NCBI RefSeq assembly: GCF_017591425.1
Contig: NW_024465751.1
Location: forward strand, 7,254,001-7,318,000
Reading direction: 5' to 3'
Source: Ochotona curzoniae
Lineage: Eukaryota > Chordata > Mammalia > Lagomorpha > Ochotonidae
DNA length: 64,000 bases
Positions 34,603 through 46,298 of the stretch are shown in pieces. The notes beneath the pieces are model-generated. The model made no database searches. It saw only the letters and a program-made list of their open reading frames with translations, and had not been told where the DNA came from. Positions within the stretch are counted from its first letter, which is position 1; every line of letters starts with the position of its first letter. A program made the position numbers and the translations under genes.

Positions 34603-34645
34603 CAAAAAACAAACAAACAAACAAACAAACAAACAAAACAAAACC
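34603..34645 (+). repeat. (CAAA)n microsatellite within L1 ORF2
   Basis: About ten AAAC/CAAA units sit in the A-rich linker between the endonuclease/Z region and the RT domain, adding in-frame stops nearby. Probably a local expansion of an A-rich codon run. Confidence 0.85.
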
Positions 34646-35973
34646 AAGAGAAAGCGAGAATTAACAGCATTAAAGATGAAAAAGGCAACATAAGAACAGA
34701 CATGGCAACCATTAAGAAAATAATTAGAAATTATTACAAAGAACTGTACTCCAATAAACTTGAGGACCACCAAGAAATGGAAAAGTTCTTAGACTTCCAC
34801 CACTTACCAAAACTTAGTCCAGAGGCAACAGAAGAATTCAATAAACCAGTTTCCAAGGCAGAGATTGAAGCAGTCATCAAGGATCTCCAAGCAAAGAAAA
34901 GCCCAGGTCTAGACAGTTTCACTACAGAATTCTACAAAGCATTCCAAACAGAACTAACCCCAATCCTCTACAAGCTCTTCAAAACAATAGAAAAGGAAGC
35001 AACCCTTCCAAATTCATCCTATGAAGCCAACATTATCTTAATCCCAAAACCAGATAGAGAATCATCAGAGAAGGAAAACTACAGCCCTATCTCTCTGATG
35101 AACATTGATGCTAAAATTCTCAACAAAATCCTAGCCAATAGAATTCAAAAAATCATCAGACAGATCATTCAGCCAGATCAAGTAGGATTCATCCCTGCAA
35201 TGTAGGGATGGTTCAACACTCGGAAATGCATAAATGTGATATACCACACCCAAAAACTGAAAATCAAGAACCACATAATAGTATCAATAGATGCAGAAAA
35301 AGCTTTCGACAAAATACAACACCTCTTCATGCTAAAAGCTCTAACCAAGGTAGGCATAGAAGGAAAAATCCACAACATAATCAAAGCAATTTATGAAAAA
35401 CACAATGCCTGTATCATACTGAATGGAGAAAAGCTAGAACCCTTCCCACTGAGATCTGGAACAAGACAAGGGTGCCCACTATCACCACTGCTATTCAACA
35501 TAGTCCTAGAGGTACTTGCAGAGGCCATAAGACAAGAAAAAGAAATCAAAGGCATACGTATAGGAAACGAAGAAGTCAAGCTTTCACTATATGCAGATGA
35601 CATAATCCTATACATAGAAAAACCAGGAGACTCAATACAGAAACTGCTAGAACTTATACAAGAGTTTGGCAGAGTGGCAGGGTACAAAAGTAATGAACAA
35701 AAATCAACAGCCATAGTGTACGCAAACAGCCCCAAGATGGAAAAAGATCTAACCAGCAAGATACCATTCAAAATAACAGAGGAAAGTATGAAGTATCTGG
35801 GAATAAATCTAACCAAAAGTGTAGGAGACCTATTCGAAGAAAACTACAAACTACTCAAAAAAAAAAAAAAAATTGAACAAGATCTCAAAAGATGGAAAAA
35901 CCTCCCATGTGCCTGGATAGGTAAAATCAATATCATTAAAATGTCTATACTACCAAAAGTAATATATATTTTC

Positions 35974-36310
35974 TTTTTTTTAAAAGATTTATTTTATTTT
36001 TATTGGAAAGGAGGATATACAGAGAGGAGAGACAGAGAGGAAGATCTTCCATCCGATGATTCATTCCCCAAGTGAGTGCAATGGTCGATGCTTTGCTGAT
36101 CTGAAGCCAGGAGCCTCTTCTGGGAGCCTATTGTGGGTCTCCCACGCGGGTGCAGGTTCCCAAAGCTGTGGGCCGTCCTCCACTGCTTTCCCTGGCCACG
36201 GGCAGGGAGCTGGATGGGAAGCGGGGCTGCCGGGATTAGAACTGGTGCCTATATGGGATCATGGGCGTGCTAGGCGAAGACCTTAACCACTGCGCCATGG
36301 CACCGGGCCC
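35974..36310 (-). mobile_element. CSINE-type SINE, young, inside L1 ORF2, 16-bp target-site duplication
   Basis: Near-consensus antisense copy: TTTTATTGGAAAGGAGGATA, AGAGGAAGATCTTCCATCCG, TGGGTCTCCCACGCGGGTGC, GGGATTAGAACTGGTGCCTA and head complement CACTGCGCCATGGCACCGGG. AGTAATATATATTTTC is perfectly duplicated at 35958-35973 and 36311-36326. It must be younger than the host L1. Confidence 0.97.
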
Positions 36311-37653
36311 AGTAATATATATTTTCAACGCAATTCCATTCAAATTGCCCAAAACATTCTTCATGGAACTGGACATAATAATTCAAAAGTTCATCTGGAA
36401 ACACAAAAAAACCACGAATAGCTAGAACCATCCTAAAGAACAAGAAGTTAGCAGGAGAAATCACAGTTCTGGACCTCTGGACATACTACAGAGCAGTGGT
36501 TATCAAAACAGCCTGGTACTGGCACAAAGATAGAGAGGAAGATCAATGGAACAGAATAGAAACACCAAAAGGGAACCCACACAGATATAGCCAAATAATC
36601 TTTGACAAAAAGACCAACAACAGTCCAAGCAAATGGGAAGGCCTCTTGAATAAATGTTGTTGGGACAACTGGCTGATAGCCTGCAGACACAAAAAGATAG
36701 AACTGCATCTATCACCATACATTAAGATCCAATCTACATGGATAAAAGATCTAAACCTACATCCAGAAACCTTCAAACTCTTGGAAGAAAATGTAGGAAA
36801 TACCCTGCAAGTCCTAGGCGTAGGTCCTGACTTTCTAAGAAGGACGCCAAAAGCAATAACAGTTAAGAACAGAATAAACAAATGGGACCTCATCAAACTA
36901 AGAAGCTTCTGTACAGCAAGAGAAACAAACAGCAAAGTAAAAAAGCAACCCACAGAATGGGAGAAGATCTTTGCACACTACACAGGCAATAGGGGGCTAA
37001 TCTCCAGAATATACAAAGAACTCCAAAACAACCAAAACACCAAGACAAACAAGCCACTCAAGAAATGGGCAAACATTTCACAAAGGAACAAGCCCAAATG
37101 GCAAACAAACATATGGAAAAATTCTCAAGTTCCCTGGCAATAAGAGAAATCCAAATTAAGACATCGATGAGGTACCACCTAACACCACTAAGATTGGCCA
37201 ACATAAAAAAGAACACCAACAACACTTGCTGGAGAGGATGTGGGAAAATGGGAACCCTACTCCACTGCTGGTGGGGCTGCAGGTTGGCACAGCCTTTATG
37301 AAAATCAGTATGGAGAACACTTAAACAACTCAAAATCTGCATACCATATGATCCAGCAATAGCACTCCGAGGATTATATCCAAAGCACCTGTTTCACGAC
37401 AAACCAACATGCACCCCTATGTTCATAGCAACACAATCAGTAATTGCAAAAACATGGAAGCAACCGAAATGCCCATCAGCAGAAGATTGGATAAGAAAGC
37501 TTTGGTCCATCTATTCTATGGAATACTACTCAGCGATTAAAAAAAACCAAAATGCAGTTCTTTGTGGCTAAATGGGTCCAACTGGAAACTATAATGCTAA
37601 GGGAAATGAGAGAATCCCAAAAGGCTAGATACCACATGTTTGCCTTAATTTAA

Positions 37654-38097
37654 CCTGTAATTTTTTGTTTGTTTGTTTGTTTTTGAACCTGTCATTGATA
37701 CTGTCTCAACCCAGATGTTTTGAAGAATTGAACTTGCATTATTTTTAACATATTGTTTACTCAATACTATGTCAATTAATTCCATAACATTGTATATTGT
37801 TGCTGATATTTTGTTGGGGCTTTTAACTGACTAGGACTTTATTCTGTTAGCTCTACCTTCAGACCAGAGAAGGTCTCCCCAAGAAACCGCTGAACTTATC
37901 TGGACAATAAGATGCTGGACTCAATGCTAGGTATATGCTTGTAATGAAGGAATCGCAGCTGAACTTGAACTGTGGTTGTGCAGCAAGATGGAGGAATCCA
38001 CCATGAGGGGAGGGTCGTGGGAGGGGTGGGGGAATCCCAGTGCCTATAAAACTGTATCACATAATACAATGTTATTAACAATAATAATAAAAAAAAG
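37654..38097 (+). other. L1 3'UTR and poly(A) end
   Basis: Contains a (GTTT)n run at 37661-37685, a TGGACAATAAGATGCTGGAC block near 37905, a G-rich GGGGAGGGTCGTGGGAGGGG tract near 38015 and a terminal block (CCTATAAAACTGTATCACAT) before the AATA-rich tail. The last two blocks recur in the half-L1 3'UTRs and in the fragment at 4285. Confidence 0.85.
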
Positions 38098-38110
38098 AAT
38101 TGGGAATTGC

Positions 38111-38997
38111 TGCTGTCACATAGCCTAAATGTTTTATTTGGAACTGAATACATTACTCCAGATGTGATGCTCGCTCTGATTCTCATGTTGAAGATGATAA
38201 AATTCATAAATGCTACTACAGGTTTGTGCTACATGATAGAGATCCAAGGAAAAATTGATACATATTCAATGTGGAATGATTCACATATACAATTTTAATG
38301 CTAACGTGTATTAATGTCACATTGTTGTACCACATGATAATTTGCTAATCACTGATAAGTGATTAAATTCCAGACACTGAATCCTGAAAAGGTCGACGAG
38401 TTATAGTTAGTGTGAACCCAGGCAGTTGTCTATTCTCAGAAACTATCTTGTAATTAAGATAGTAAATTAGAGCATCATCAGGATTTGGTCAATACAAGGA
38501 CTAGAAACCATCTTGTATGCAATGAAATTAACATAATAAGACCGAACAATTGATCTACAGAATATAAGCTTCAGATAATTATTTTTCTGGCTTAAGGAGA
38601 AAATATAGGATAATTTACAAATTCGGAACAGTGGCAATGTAAAGTTTCAGGGAGAGCTTTCTTATAGACAAAGTTATTTAAAAATGCAGTAGGTCAACCC
38701 ATGAGGGTGAGAGCTTGCCCAGTATTTAATGGCTCAAAAGTAGGTCATCCCACTGTACCAGTGAATCTTACGGTGAACTACAAGTTAAGTTGAATGAACT
38801 CTACAGTCACAAAGAACAGGCCCTCCACTGTGAAAATTATTCAGTTCCTGAGCAATTTGTGTGGCCAAGTAAATGTATATTTGAGATTTATGAATGCTGA
38901 TATTTACATTCTTTTCATGTGCAAATAAAAGTTGAGCTCATCTTCAGTAGTTTTTCTACAGTAAGGGTTCATGAAGGGCTCAGTCGGTTCCAGCCCA
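38111..38997. other. No gene or repeat recognised
   Basis: Almost 0.9 kb of unassigned AT-rich sequence. Confidence 0.4.
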
Positions 38998-39140
38998 TGT
39001 TTATTTGTTTGTTTGTTTATAGTTTGTCTCTCCCTAGTGTACTGTACGGGTGATTTAGGCAAGGATCGTGTTTGTGCTGTTAAGCTCTCTTCTCACAGCA
39101 TTTGTCAAAGTACAAGGCACTTTAAAATGTTCATGGAAGA
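38998..39140 (+). mobile_element. Possible L2 LINE 3' fragment
   Basis: A (GTTT)n run followed by TAGTGTACTG, AGGCAAGGATCGTGTTTGTG and AAAGTACAAGGCAC resembles the L2 3' end order ('GGCAGGGACTTTGTCTGT ... AGTGCCTGGCAC'). Weak. Confidence 0.35.
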
Positions 39141-39331
39141 GGTATATATATCTTAATTAAAAACTAGTGTGTTAACATGGGTATTTTATACAGAGTTTAA
39201 AATATCACTTGGAACAGCAATATCCCATATTGTAGTCAGCTCTACTTCCAACCCATTTTCCTGATAGTGCATATTGGGAGATTATGGCAGTGGCTTAAGT
39301 ACTTGGGAGACTTGGAAAGAATTCTGAACTC

Positions 39332-39624
39332 GGGCCCAATGTGGTAGCATAGTGGCTAAAGTCCTCGCCTTACAAGTGATGGGATCTCATATGTCCCACT
39401 TCCCATCCGGTTTTATGCCTGTGGCCTGGGAAAGCATTTGAGGATGGCTGGAACCTGCATCTGCATGGGAAACCTGCAGGAGGCTCTGGGGTCAGTTGCA
39501 GTTCCGCCACTGTCTCCACTGGGGAGTGAGTCATCGGATGGAAGATTTTGCTCTCTGTCTCTGCTCCTCTCTTTTTATCTGACTTTCCATAAAAATAAAA
39601 TGAATCTTATAAAAAAAAAAAAAG
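39332..39624 (+). mobile_element. CSINE-type SINE, young but internally shortened
   Basis: Sense copy: GGGCCCAATGTGGTAGCATA, GTGGCTAAAGTCCTCGCCTT, CCCACTTCCCATCCGGTT, GGAAGATTTTGCTCTCTGTC and a GACTTTCCATAAAAATAAAA tail. It lacks some of the middle relative to full-length copies. Confidence 0.9.
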
Positions 39625-41279
39625 ATGCTCACAAGGCTCCATGAAAAGCAGTAGGTAGAATTTGGAATAAAAAAAAAATTCTGAAATTTCGAACTCTCAC
39701 ATGTGGCCTGGCTCAATACTGGCTACTGTTGGAAATTGAAGACTTTAAATCTCTCTCTCTAATGAATTTTTTAAAAACTATAAATAGATTTCAAATATTT
39801 TCTACTACAAATAAACTTAACTTTTAATTCTATTTTTCCATGAATTTTTCTAGTTTCCTTGTATATGTCTCTTCACATGCATGCATTAAGCATTTGCATG
39901 ATGAATGAGTGGGTTTTAGTAAAATGGACAGGGTTTGGTGATCTTTGGGGTAGAGGAGGAATCAGGAAGGGAAAGTTAAGGAGAATTTTCAGATTTGGGG
40001 TTTGGTTAACTCGTTACATTCACCCAATTATATTGTCATCTATCCAAATAGGGCATATAAGATAAATAGATCTTTTAGGAAGTTTAAGCATGATAATCAG
40101 TTCAAGGTTTGACAAATTAATATAGGGAATCCAAGTAGAAATTCCTAAGAATGCATGGTGAGCATCAAAGCTTAGGTTAGGGGCATGTGTGGAAATCCTG
40201 AGTGCCCTGTCTGAGGCAGCGTCATGGTCATCAATGACATTACCAGAGGAAAGACAGCGACTAGAGTGAGAAAAGTCTGTGCAGGGATCTCTGGGGAACA
40301 GTGTTCAAGTGGCTGATGGTGGAAGACAGAGCCATGAAACAAATCCCGGACAACACACAGAGCAGAGATATCAATGACACCTCAAGGGACAATAGAGCCA
40401 TTGTAGGGACAGTCTCCTGCATGTGCACCAAGACTAAGAAATTGAGGCAACATCCCCAGTATTCCATCAAAACCACATCAATACCAAATTTGTCAAGAAC
40501 TTAGAGAGGCAGAATTCATAAATTTAGAATCCTTAAAATCTCACACTTTTGCTGAAGTAATCCCTCTCAAATAGAGCTCATTGTCTCATAAGGCTGACCC
40601 TTTGTGACCCAAGATAAAACGTGTTGACATTTTTATAAATGAAAGTTAACTTACTTTATTTCATCATTTCTTTCAATTTCTGGACACAAAGTCTGAAAAC
40701 AATTCATTAAATTATGCCCTGATTCAAGTAGAAGGAATACAGGAGTGGAGCACTTATTCAAACCAAGTGTCTCGCCAGGGAAAACTCGCCAACTGAAGGA
40801 TTCTGACTTAATAAAAGACTGCGATCAGGTCATCAATAGTGAGTTAAAACTACCCTGTGAGAATTAAGGCAATGAAAATGCATTTATAAGAGAGAGGAGC
40901 AGCAGTAAGGACTGGAGAGACAACCTAGTAAATGAAATTAATGATGACTCTAAATTGGGTTCTCTCCTGAATTCATTTTAGCATCTACCTTGAACAAAAA
41001 AGAATAAAACTGCAATGTAGGTAATTAGAAATTAATAAAGACATATTTTAAAAGTTGATAGCAATAATAAACATATGTGTTTATCAACACATGCAGTGTT
41101 ACCTTTGAAGCTTCATGGTGAAGATAAACTGAGGGAGAGGCAGGGTGGGTATCAGTTCCAGGAGTAGAGATACGCTAGAAAGCACCCATTCACCCAATCA
41201 TATCCTGGAAGCCTACAACAATTTCTGAAAATTTTCGCTGAAATTTGCTTTGAAGGATTGTGTCCCTAGCCAGATGTAG
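39625..41279. other. No gene or repeat recognised
   Basis: About 1.65 kb unassigned. Short open frames occur at 39859-40065 and 40301-40504 with no recognisable features. Confidence 0.4.
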
Positions 41280-41425
41280 CTAGACAGATTTAAATTTAAA
41301 ATAAGTAGCATGAGACTAAAATAGAATTTCACTCTCAGTTGCATGAGCTATAATTCAAGTACTCAACGGCCACATGTGGCCTCTCCTCTATTGCCTATGC
41401 AGATAGAGAATATTTTTAACATATA
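41280..41425. mobile_element. hAT-like DNA transposon fragment
   Basis: A TTTAAATTTAAAATAAGTAG block, then CAGTTGCATGAGCTATAATT, CAAGTACTCAACGGCCACAT and GTGGCCTCT, follows a common mammalian hAT MITE ('TTCAAGTGCTCAATAGCCACATGTGGCTAGTGG'). Partial and diverged. Confidence 0.5.
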
Positions 41426-42928
41426 AGGGTCTATTAAATATTTTTTGTTAAAGTGCAGTCCTTTGATGTGGACTTTTCTGGCATTTTTTAGTTTTAGGTT
41501 TCTAATGTTAAGCCATGAACTTAAATTAACATCTGGTAGAATGTTATGTGTAGATTATTTCTAAACCACTGGGATGGAGTTGTAGCAAGGGGTAAGATGC
41601 ACCCAGCATCTACAATGTCATAGAAATACACACACACTTAGATTCATTCTTCAAAAACTCCTGACATTAGGGCTGAGTGTCAAATCCTAGGCTTCATGAC
41701 TCGAACCCTACAATCAAGAGGAGCCTAGAAGAACCTTAAGTGGGGAGGAGAGGTTTGCCATATTTTGAAGCACAGTAAAGGAACTATGTCATGAAATGCC
41801 TGGAAGCATACAGTTTGTGTCAGAAGAGAGAGAATAACAACAAACCTAAGCAGATGATAAGAAGGAAGGAACAGGATTCCACTAAGATCAAATCAACTCA
41901 CTTTAAAATAGCGCTTTGTTAAATAACCTATCTTAAAATAACCTACCATTAGGCCAAGTACTTAGTACATTTTGTCGGATATGGAATTGAGTACCCATGA
42001 TGGGCCAATGTTATTGATCTAGTAGCAGCTAAAACCAAATATAGGTAGGACTTGGTAGATTTAGAAGTTTGTTTGTGAAACGTGAGACAACAAATGATAC
42101 AGAAGTAGAGTCAGAATCTTGAGCAACTTTAACATCAAAGCCAAGGTGGAGAAAAGAGCAAATACAGTCATGGTAACTTTCTTTCCTACCTTACTGCAAG
42201 GAAATAATAAAGTCATTTATGTGAAGTTAACACCAACAGATTTACACAATTTTCCTCAGCATCAATTTCTTCCACTCTACATTAGAAACTATTCTTTGTA
42301 AAATAGTAGTTTCTTTATATTTGTCAAGAAAAACATCCACTTTCATAAATGCTAAATATTTGGAGAAGCATACAGAATGATAATCGGTGTTATTTTGAGA
42401 ACATATTTCCTCTAAGTTCAGGAATGTGTGACAAAACCTCAGTTTATTCTTTTCACTAAAGGGGAATTCTAGTGTAGCTCATAGTCTATCTTGTCTCCTC
42501 TGTTTTACAAGTTACTGAGTGCTGGGTTCGTAACAATGTCACTTTTTGTACTTTGAAGTCAAGACACAGATAAAAGAGCAAAAAGAAAGAGGAGCCTGAC
42601 AGAGACAGCCTGGCTGTGCATGCATTCAGGTAGGACATCGTGTGGGGGTGCAAGCTTAGCTTAAAATATGCTAGAATTCAATGAGAGAAGCAAAGAGATA
42701 CCATGGGATTTGTAGAAGTCTCCATATCCTGGCCACAAAATTTAAATATTGACCAAATTCAAGGTCAAGGTTTTTTTCTTTAACTGTGCCGCCTGACACA
42801 CATGAGACAGCTTTTTAAACATTATATCAAAGCTTTGCAATATAGGTTACTATTTGTCTCTAGACAATAACTATTATTTTCTTGGGCATTTTCTCTTTAC
42901 ATATTTACTAGATTTTGCTTAGAAATCC
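41426..42928. other. No gene or repeat recognised
   Basis: About 1.5 kb unassigned; only short frames. Confidence 0.4.
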
Positions 42929-43222
42929 TTTTTTTGGAGGATTTATTTTATTTTTATTGGAAAGGTAGATGTATAGAAAGAAGGACAGACAGAGAAAAAG
43001 GCTGCAACCACAGAGCTGAGACGATCTGAAGCCAGGAGCCAGGAGCTTCTTCCAGGTCTCTCATACGGGTTCAGCATCCTCAGGCACTGGGCTATCTTTT
43101 GTTGCTTTTTCAGCCGGGAGCTGGATGGGAAGTGGAGCAGCCAAGACAGTAATCAACGCTCACATGGGATCCTGGTGCTTGCAGGGGAAGGATTAGCCGA
43201 TTGAGCCCTCACACCAGGCTCG
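42929..43222 (-). mobile_element. CSINE-type SINE with a short internal deletion
   Basis: Antisense copy: TTATTTTTATTGGAAAGGTA, GATCTGAAGCCAGGAGCCAG, GAGCTTCTTCCAGGTCTCTC, GGGAGCTGGATGGGAAGTGG and head complement GAGCCCTCACACCAGGC. The CACTGGTTCACTCCC block near the tail is missing. A T17-18 run follows at 43244-43261. Confidence 0.9.
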
Positions 43223-43262
43223 GTTAGTTTTTTCTTTCTTTTCTGTTTTTTTTTTTTTTTTC

Positions 43263-44423
43263 TTGTAATATATATAAAGAAAAACAGGAAGCTATGATGA
43301 CACAGGATTGGGAATGCTGGGTGCTTAGTCAGATTTCAAGATCTTTTCTCAATAAAATTATGAGTGACATAAAGTTTAAGACTGTGTCACACTTGTAATA
43401 ATGGTGGTTAGGAGGATGCTGCAGTATAAATGACCACTCCAGGGTTCCCTGCAAGATTTCACTAAACTAGCATAAGTAAAGAAACAGTATAAACTGTAAA
43501 TTATGTACATGCTGGGTTTCATGCTTAAATAGAACACAATTGCAATTTTATCTTAATGAACAAATTGGTTCATACATGCTGAGTATCGAATGAGTATACC
43601 TGTTGTCACAACAAATGATGAATTAATTGTCTAAGTGCACAGCCCGGCTGCTGCTGAGAGAATGTTTCATTTGGCTTCCTCATCTACTCAAATCACAGAC
43701 TTTCATAAATTATTTAACTACATGCAAACAGAGGGTATCATGAAAATTATGTTGGTGTTAGGCCCCCTCTTTTACTCATTTCTGTATCCATTCATTACAC
43801 CGTATTTATTGAAGTTGCAGAGTGCCTGTCATGAAGAAAACACTGCTCATGGCTCATAGAAATACCAGAAAGCTCATCACTTGGGAATGCTTGAGCTGGG
43901 ATGTAAAATACAGGAATAATTAGGAGGTTAATTAGTCTATATGTGTGTCTGCCCACACACGCATACACCTGCAAGCTTACAAAGAGAATGCCATACGTAA
44001 AGGACACACGGTGAGAACAAGGATAAAATATAGTGAATATGACTGTTGACTGCAGAAGAAACCTAGGATTAGAGAGAGAAATTGATTATTCAGTGTCTTA
44101 CAGACCTCAGTCATGGGAAATTTGTTTAAATAATGATGCTACATGGCCAGACTGACTGTTCTTGGAGTAAGCAAATCGTAAGCGATGGCTGATTGTGATT
44201 GGTTAAATTCCTGATGAAAAGAGGAGTTTAGCTTTAGAGGAAAATAATAGGATAGTAGAGATTGTTCCATTAAAATTCCCCTGAATATGGAATGCATCCC
44301 AGTCCTTGAAATCTCAACAGAGACATCAAAGCAGTAGCTTCATATCTCCCAAACTCAATTGTCTCAGGTCAACATTGCCATCATTTTAACTGAAGGATGT
44401 TGGGGGGAAAATGATTGACTACA
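43263..44423. other. Mostly unassigned; weak L2 likeness near 43785-43900
   Basis: No gene. TATCCATTCATTACACCGTA, TTTATTGAAGT and GAGTGCCTGTCATG weakly follow the L2 order (TTCATTCA..AATATTTATTGAGTGCCTACTATG), so a decayed L2 fragment is possible there. Confidence 0.35.
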
Positions 44424-44744
44424 GGGCTAGGTGTCATAGCAGCTAAAGTCCTTGCCTGGTATGCACTGGGATTCCATATAGGTGCCAGTTCTAATCCTGG
44501 CAGTACCACTTCCCATCCAGCTCCCTGCTTGTGGTCTGGGAAAGCAGTTGAGGACAGCCCAAAGCCTTGGGACCCTGCACCCGCGTGGGAGACCCAGAAG
44601 AGCTCGTGGTTCTTCAGATTGGTGCAGCTCTGGTCCTTGCAGTCACTTGGGGAGTGAATCATCAGATGAAAGTTCTTCCTCTCTGTCTCTCCTCCTCTCT
44701 GCATCTCTGACTTTCCAATAAAAATAAATAAATCTTAAAAAAAA
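44424..44744 (+). mobile_element. CSINE-type SINE, young
   Basis: Sense copy: GGGCTAGGTGTCATAGCAGC, TAAAGTCCTTGCCTGGTATG, CTTCCCATCCAGCTCCCTGC, AAAGCCTTGGGACCCTGCAC, ACTTGGGGAGTGAATCATCA and a CTTTCCAATAAAAATAAATA tail. The open frames 44415-44657, 44482-44721 and 44381-44704 are within it. Confidence 0.93.
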
Positions 44745-45179
44745 GTATGACTATATGTAAAAACAAAATGTGAGTTTTAAAATGGTAAGTAATCAAGGTG
44801 ATTGGTCATCAGCCCTGGTTACGTTGGAACTGCATTTTCAAGCCAGTATTGAATGATGGTAGAGACTGCACTTCACGGGCAGAAAAGGCCGCTTCATACT
44901 GAAGCCAATACCTTACAATGGCCGGCAAGCGCTAACAAGGTCTATTTTCTGTGTTGTTGCCTTCCTTCATCCTCTAGAATGCTCTATTTCCCTTCCTTTG
45001 ACACCTTGAACACATCTGGAATCTCTCCCTGTGTGTTCTTTCTCTTCTGAATATGTAAAGGGTATCTGAGCTCTGCAACACAATGTCGACAGTTCTTTCA
45101 CACATGGCTCAGCACTGCCGTTTTGCAGCATACGCAGCTTTCTTTGCTTGTGTTTTATGTTTTATGCCTGTTGTCTCTC
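44745..45179. other. No gene or repeat recognised
   Basis: Unassigned; a 65-codon plus-strand frame at 44853-45050 is not recognisable. Confidence 0.4.
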
Positions 45180-45330
45180 CTCCTGCAGGAATGTAAGCTC
45201 CACAGGAGGAAGGAAGCTTGAATGCATGATCCACCTTTGTATTCCAGACAGGTGGAGCAGTGATAGGGAGCATTCCGTGATCGTTTCTGGAATAGAGTGG
45301 CTTTGAATTAATTACACGTGCCATCGTGGT
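45180..45330 (+). mobile_element. L2 LINE 3' fragment
   Basis: GCAGGAATGTAAGCTCCACA, GGAGGAAGGAAGCTTGAATG and CCTTTGTATTCCAGAC follow the classic L2 3' block ('GAATGTAAGCTCCATGAGGGCAGGG...'). Right edge approximate. Confidence 0.55.
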
Positions 45331-45978
45331 GAGGTTTTTCTAGTGCCCTTCATTACATGGTTAATAATCTTTCCAGTGATTCTTTATAAGAGGAGAGACA
45401 CCAGATAAAATTAAGAAAGGCAAATTCCAGCTTTCAACATGTGCACAGCAAAAAGGAATAACCTGATAATTCACATCGACTAAATCTCATTTCATGTAGT
45501 AGGGAGAAATTAAAAAAAAAAAAAACCATTGGAAATGTTCAGAGACTGCATGATGAGGGACCATGAAGAGAACTGTATGCTCTGTGGATGAGATCTCCCT
45601 TTAAGGGGTGTGTTAACTGAGTTGATGTGTAGATTTAATAGCTCCTTGTCAAAAGTCTCGGGGTATTCTGACTGCTGTGTTAGCCTGCATCTCATTCCTC
45701 AACACGTGTGTTGTCAGTGACACAGCAATACATGCCTATCTGTGGGAAAGTCCCTCCCAGCTGCTACTGCGTGGCCTCCAGCTGTCCCCCCAGTACTCAG
45801 GAGTCCTAGAGATGCATTAGTTTTGTTAGCTTACTTATTGTTTATCTGTCTCTTTCTGGGACAAATAATCCTTCTTAACTCAAACAATGTGTCCCATTTT
45901 CTGCTGTAATCTCAATGCATTGATGGGGACTGGCATGCACTATTCAATAAATACAAAGTAAATTGATAAATAATGTGG
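45331..45978. other. No gene or repeat recognised
   Basis: Unassigned sequence with an A12-13 run near 45512-45524. Confidence 0.4.
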
Positions 45979-46298
45979 TAGGCATTGGGCACAGCAGTTA
46001 AGGTGCCACACAGGAGACCTGGATGTCATAAAAAGAGGATGGGGGTTGGAGTTCCAGCCCCACATCCTGTTATAGTTTCTTGCTAATGCGTATCCTGGGA
46101 GGCAGGGAGTGGTGGCTCATGTGCTTGGGTTTCTACCCTTTGATTGGTACACCTACATTAAGTTCAAGTTTCCTGGCTTTGGTCTGATCTAGCTTTAAGC
46201 TGTAGTGGGCATTTAGGGGAGTGAACCACCAGATGGATGATTTCTATGTCGTTCCCTATCTGTCTATCTTCCTTTCAAATAAAAATTATATAAATAAC
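45979..46298 (+). mobile_element. CSINE-type SINE, older subtype
   Basis: Sense copy: TAGGCATTGGGCACAGCAGT, TAAGGTGCCACACAGGAGAC, GGAGTTCCAGCCCCACATCC, TCTTGCTAATGCGTATCCTG, GGGAGTGAACCACCAGATGG and CTTTCAAATAAAAATT tail. The CTGGATGTC and GCTAATGCG features mark the older lineage. Confidence 0.8.

Larger units (their letters stand above)
33469..37653 (+). pseudogene. L1 ORF2 (endonuclease/reverse transcriptase), disrupted, SINE inside
   Basis: ORF2p nicks target DNA and reverse transcribes the RNA in place. The start ATG gives a LTLNTNGLNSP endonuclease motif and CLQETHL before an early TGA at 33628. VYAPN, FVGDLNTPL and SRIDHMIGH follow in shifting frames. The Z region (34215-34571) is open. 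The RT region from 34702 is open except for one TAG at 35203-35205 where GMQGWF would have Gln; YADD is intact at 35590-35601. A SINE splits the frame at 35974-36310. Beyond it there are shifts near 36405, 37064 and 37300, and the Cys-rich end (CWRGCGKMGTLLHCWWGC) is still readable. TAA at 37651 ends the frame. Confidence 0.9.
31263..38097 (+). mobile_element. Full-length L1 retrotransposon (both ORFs broken)
   Basis: AATTGGGAATTGC is duplicated at 31250-31262 and 38098-38110 and brackets the element. Inside are a GC-rich 5'UTR, ORF1, ORF2, a 3'UTR with a G-rich tract and an (AATA)n/A tail. Total length is 6835 bp, about 6.48 kb without the SINE at 35974-36310, which is a normal size for a mammalian L1. 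Multiple frameshifts and stops in both ORFs show it cannot encode working proteins now, although overall similarity to L1 remains high, so it is not very old. Confidence 0.95.

Noticed and set aside
36543..36953. 136-codon minus-strand open frame
   Set aside because: It is the antisense shadow of the L1 ORF2 C-terminal region.
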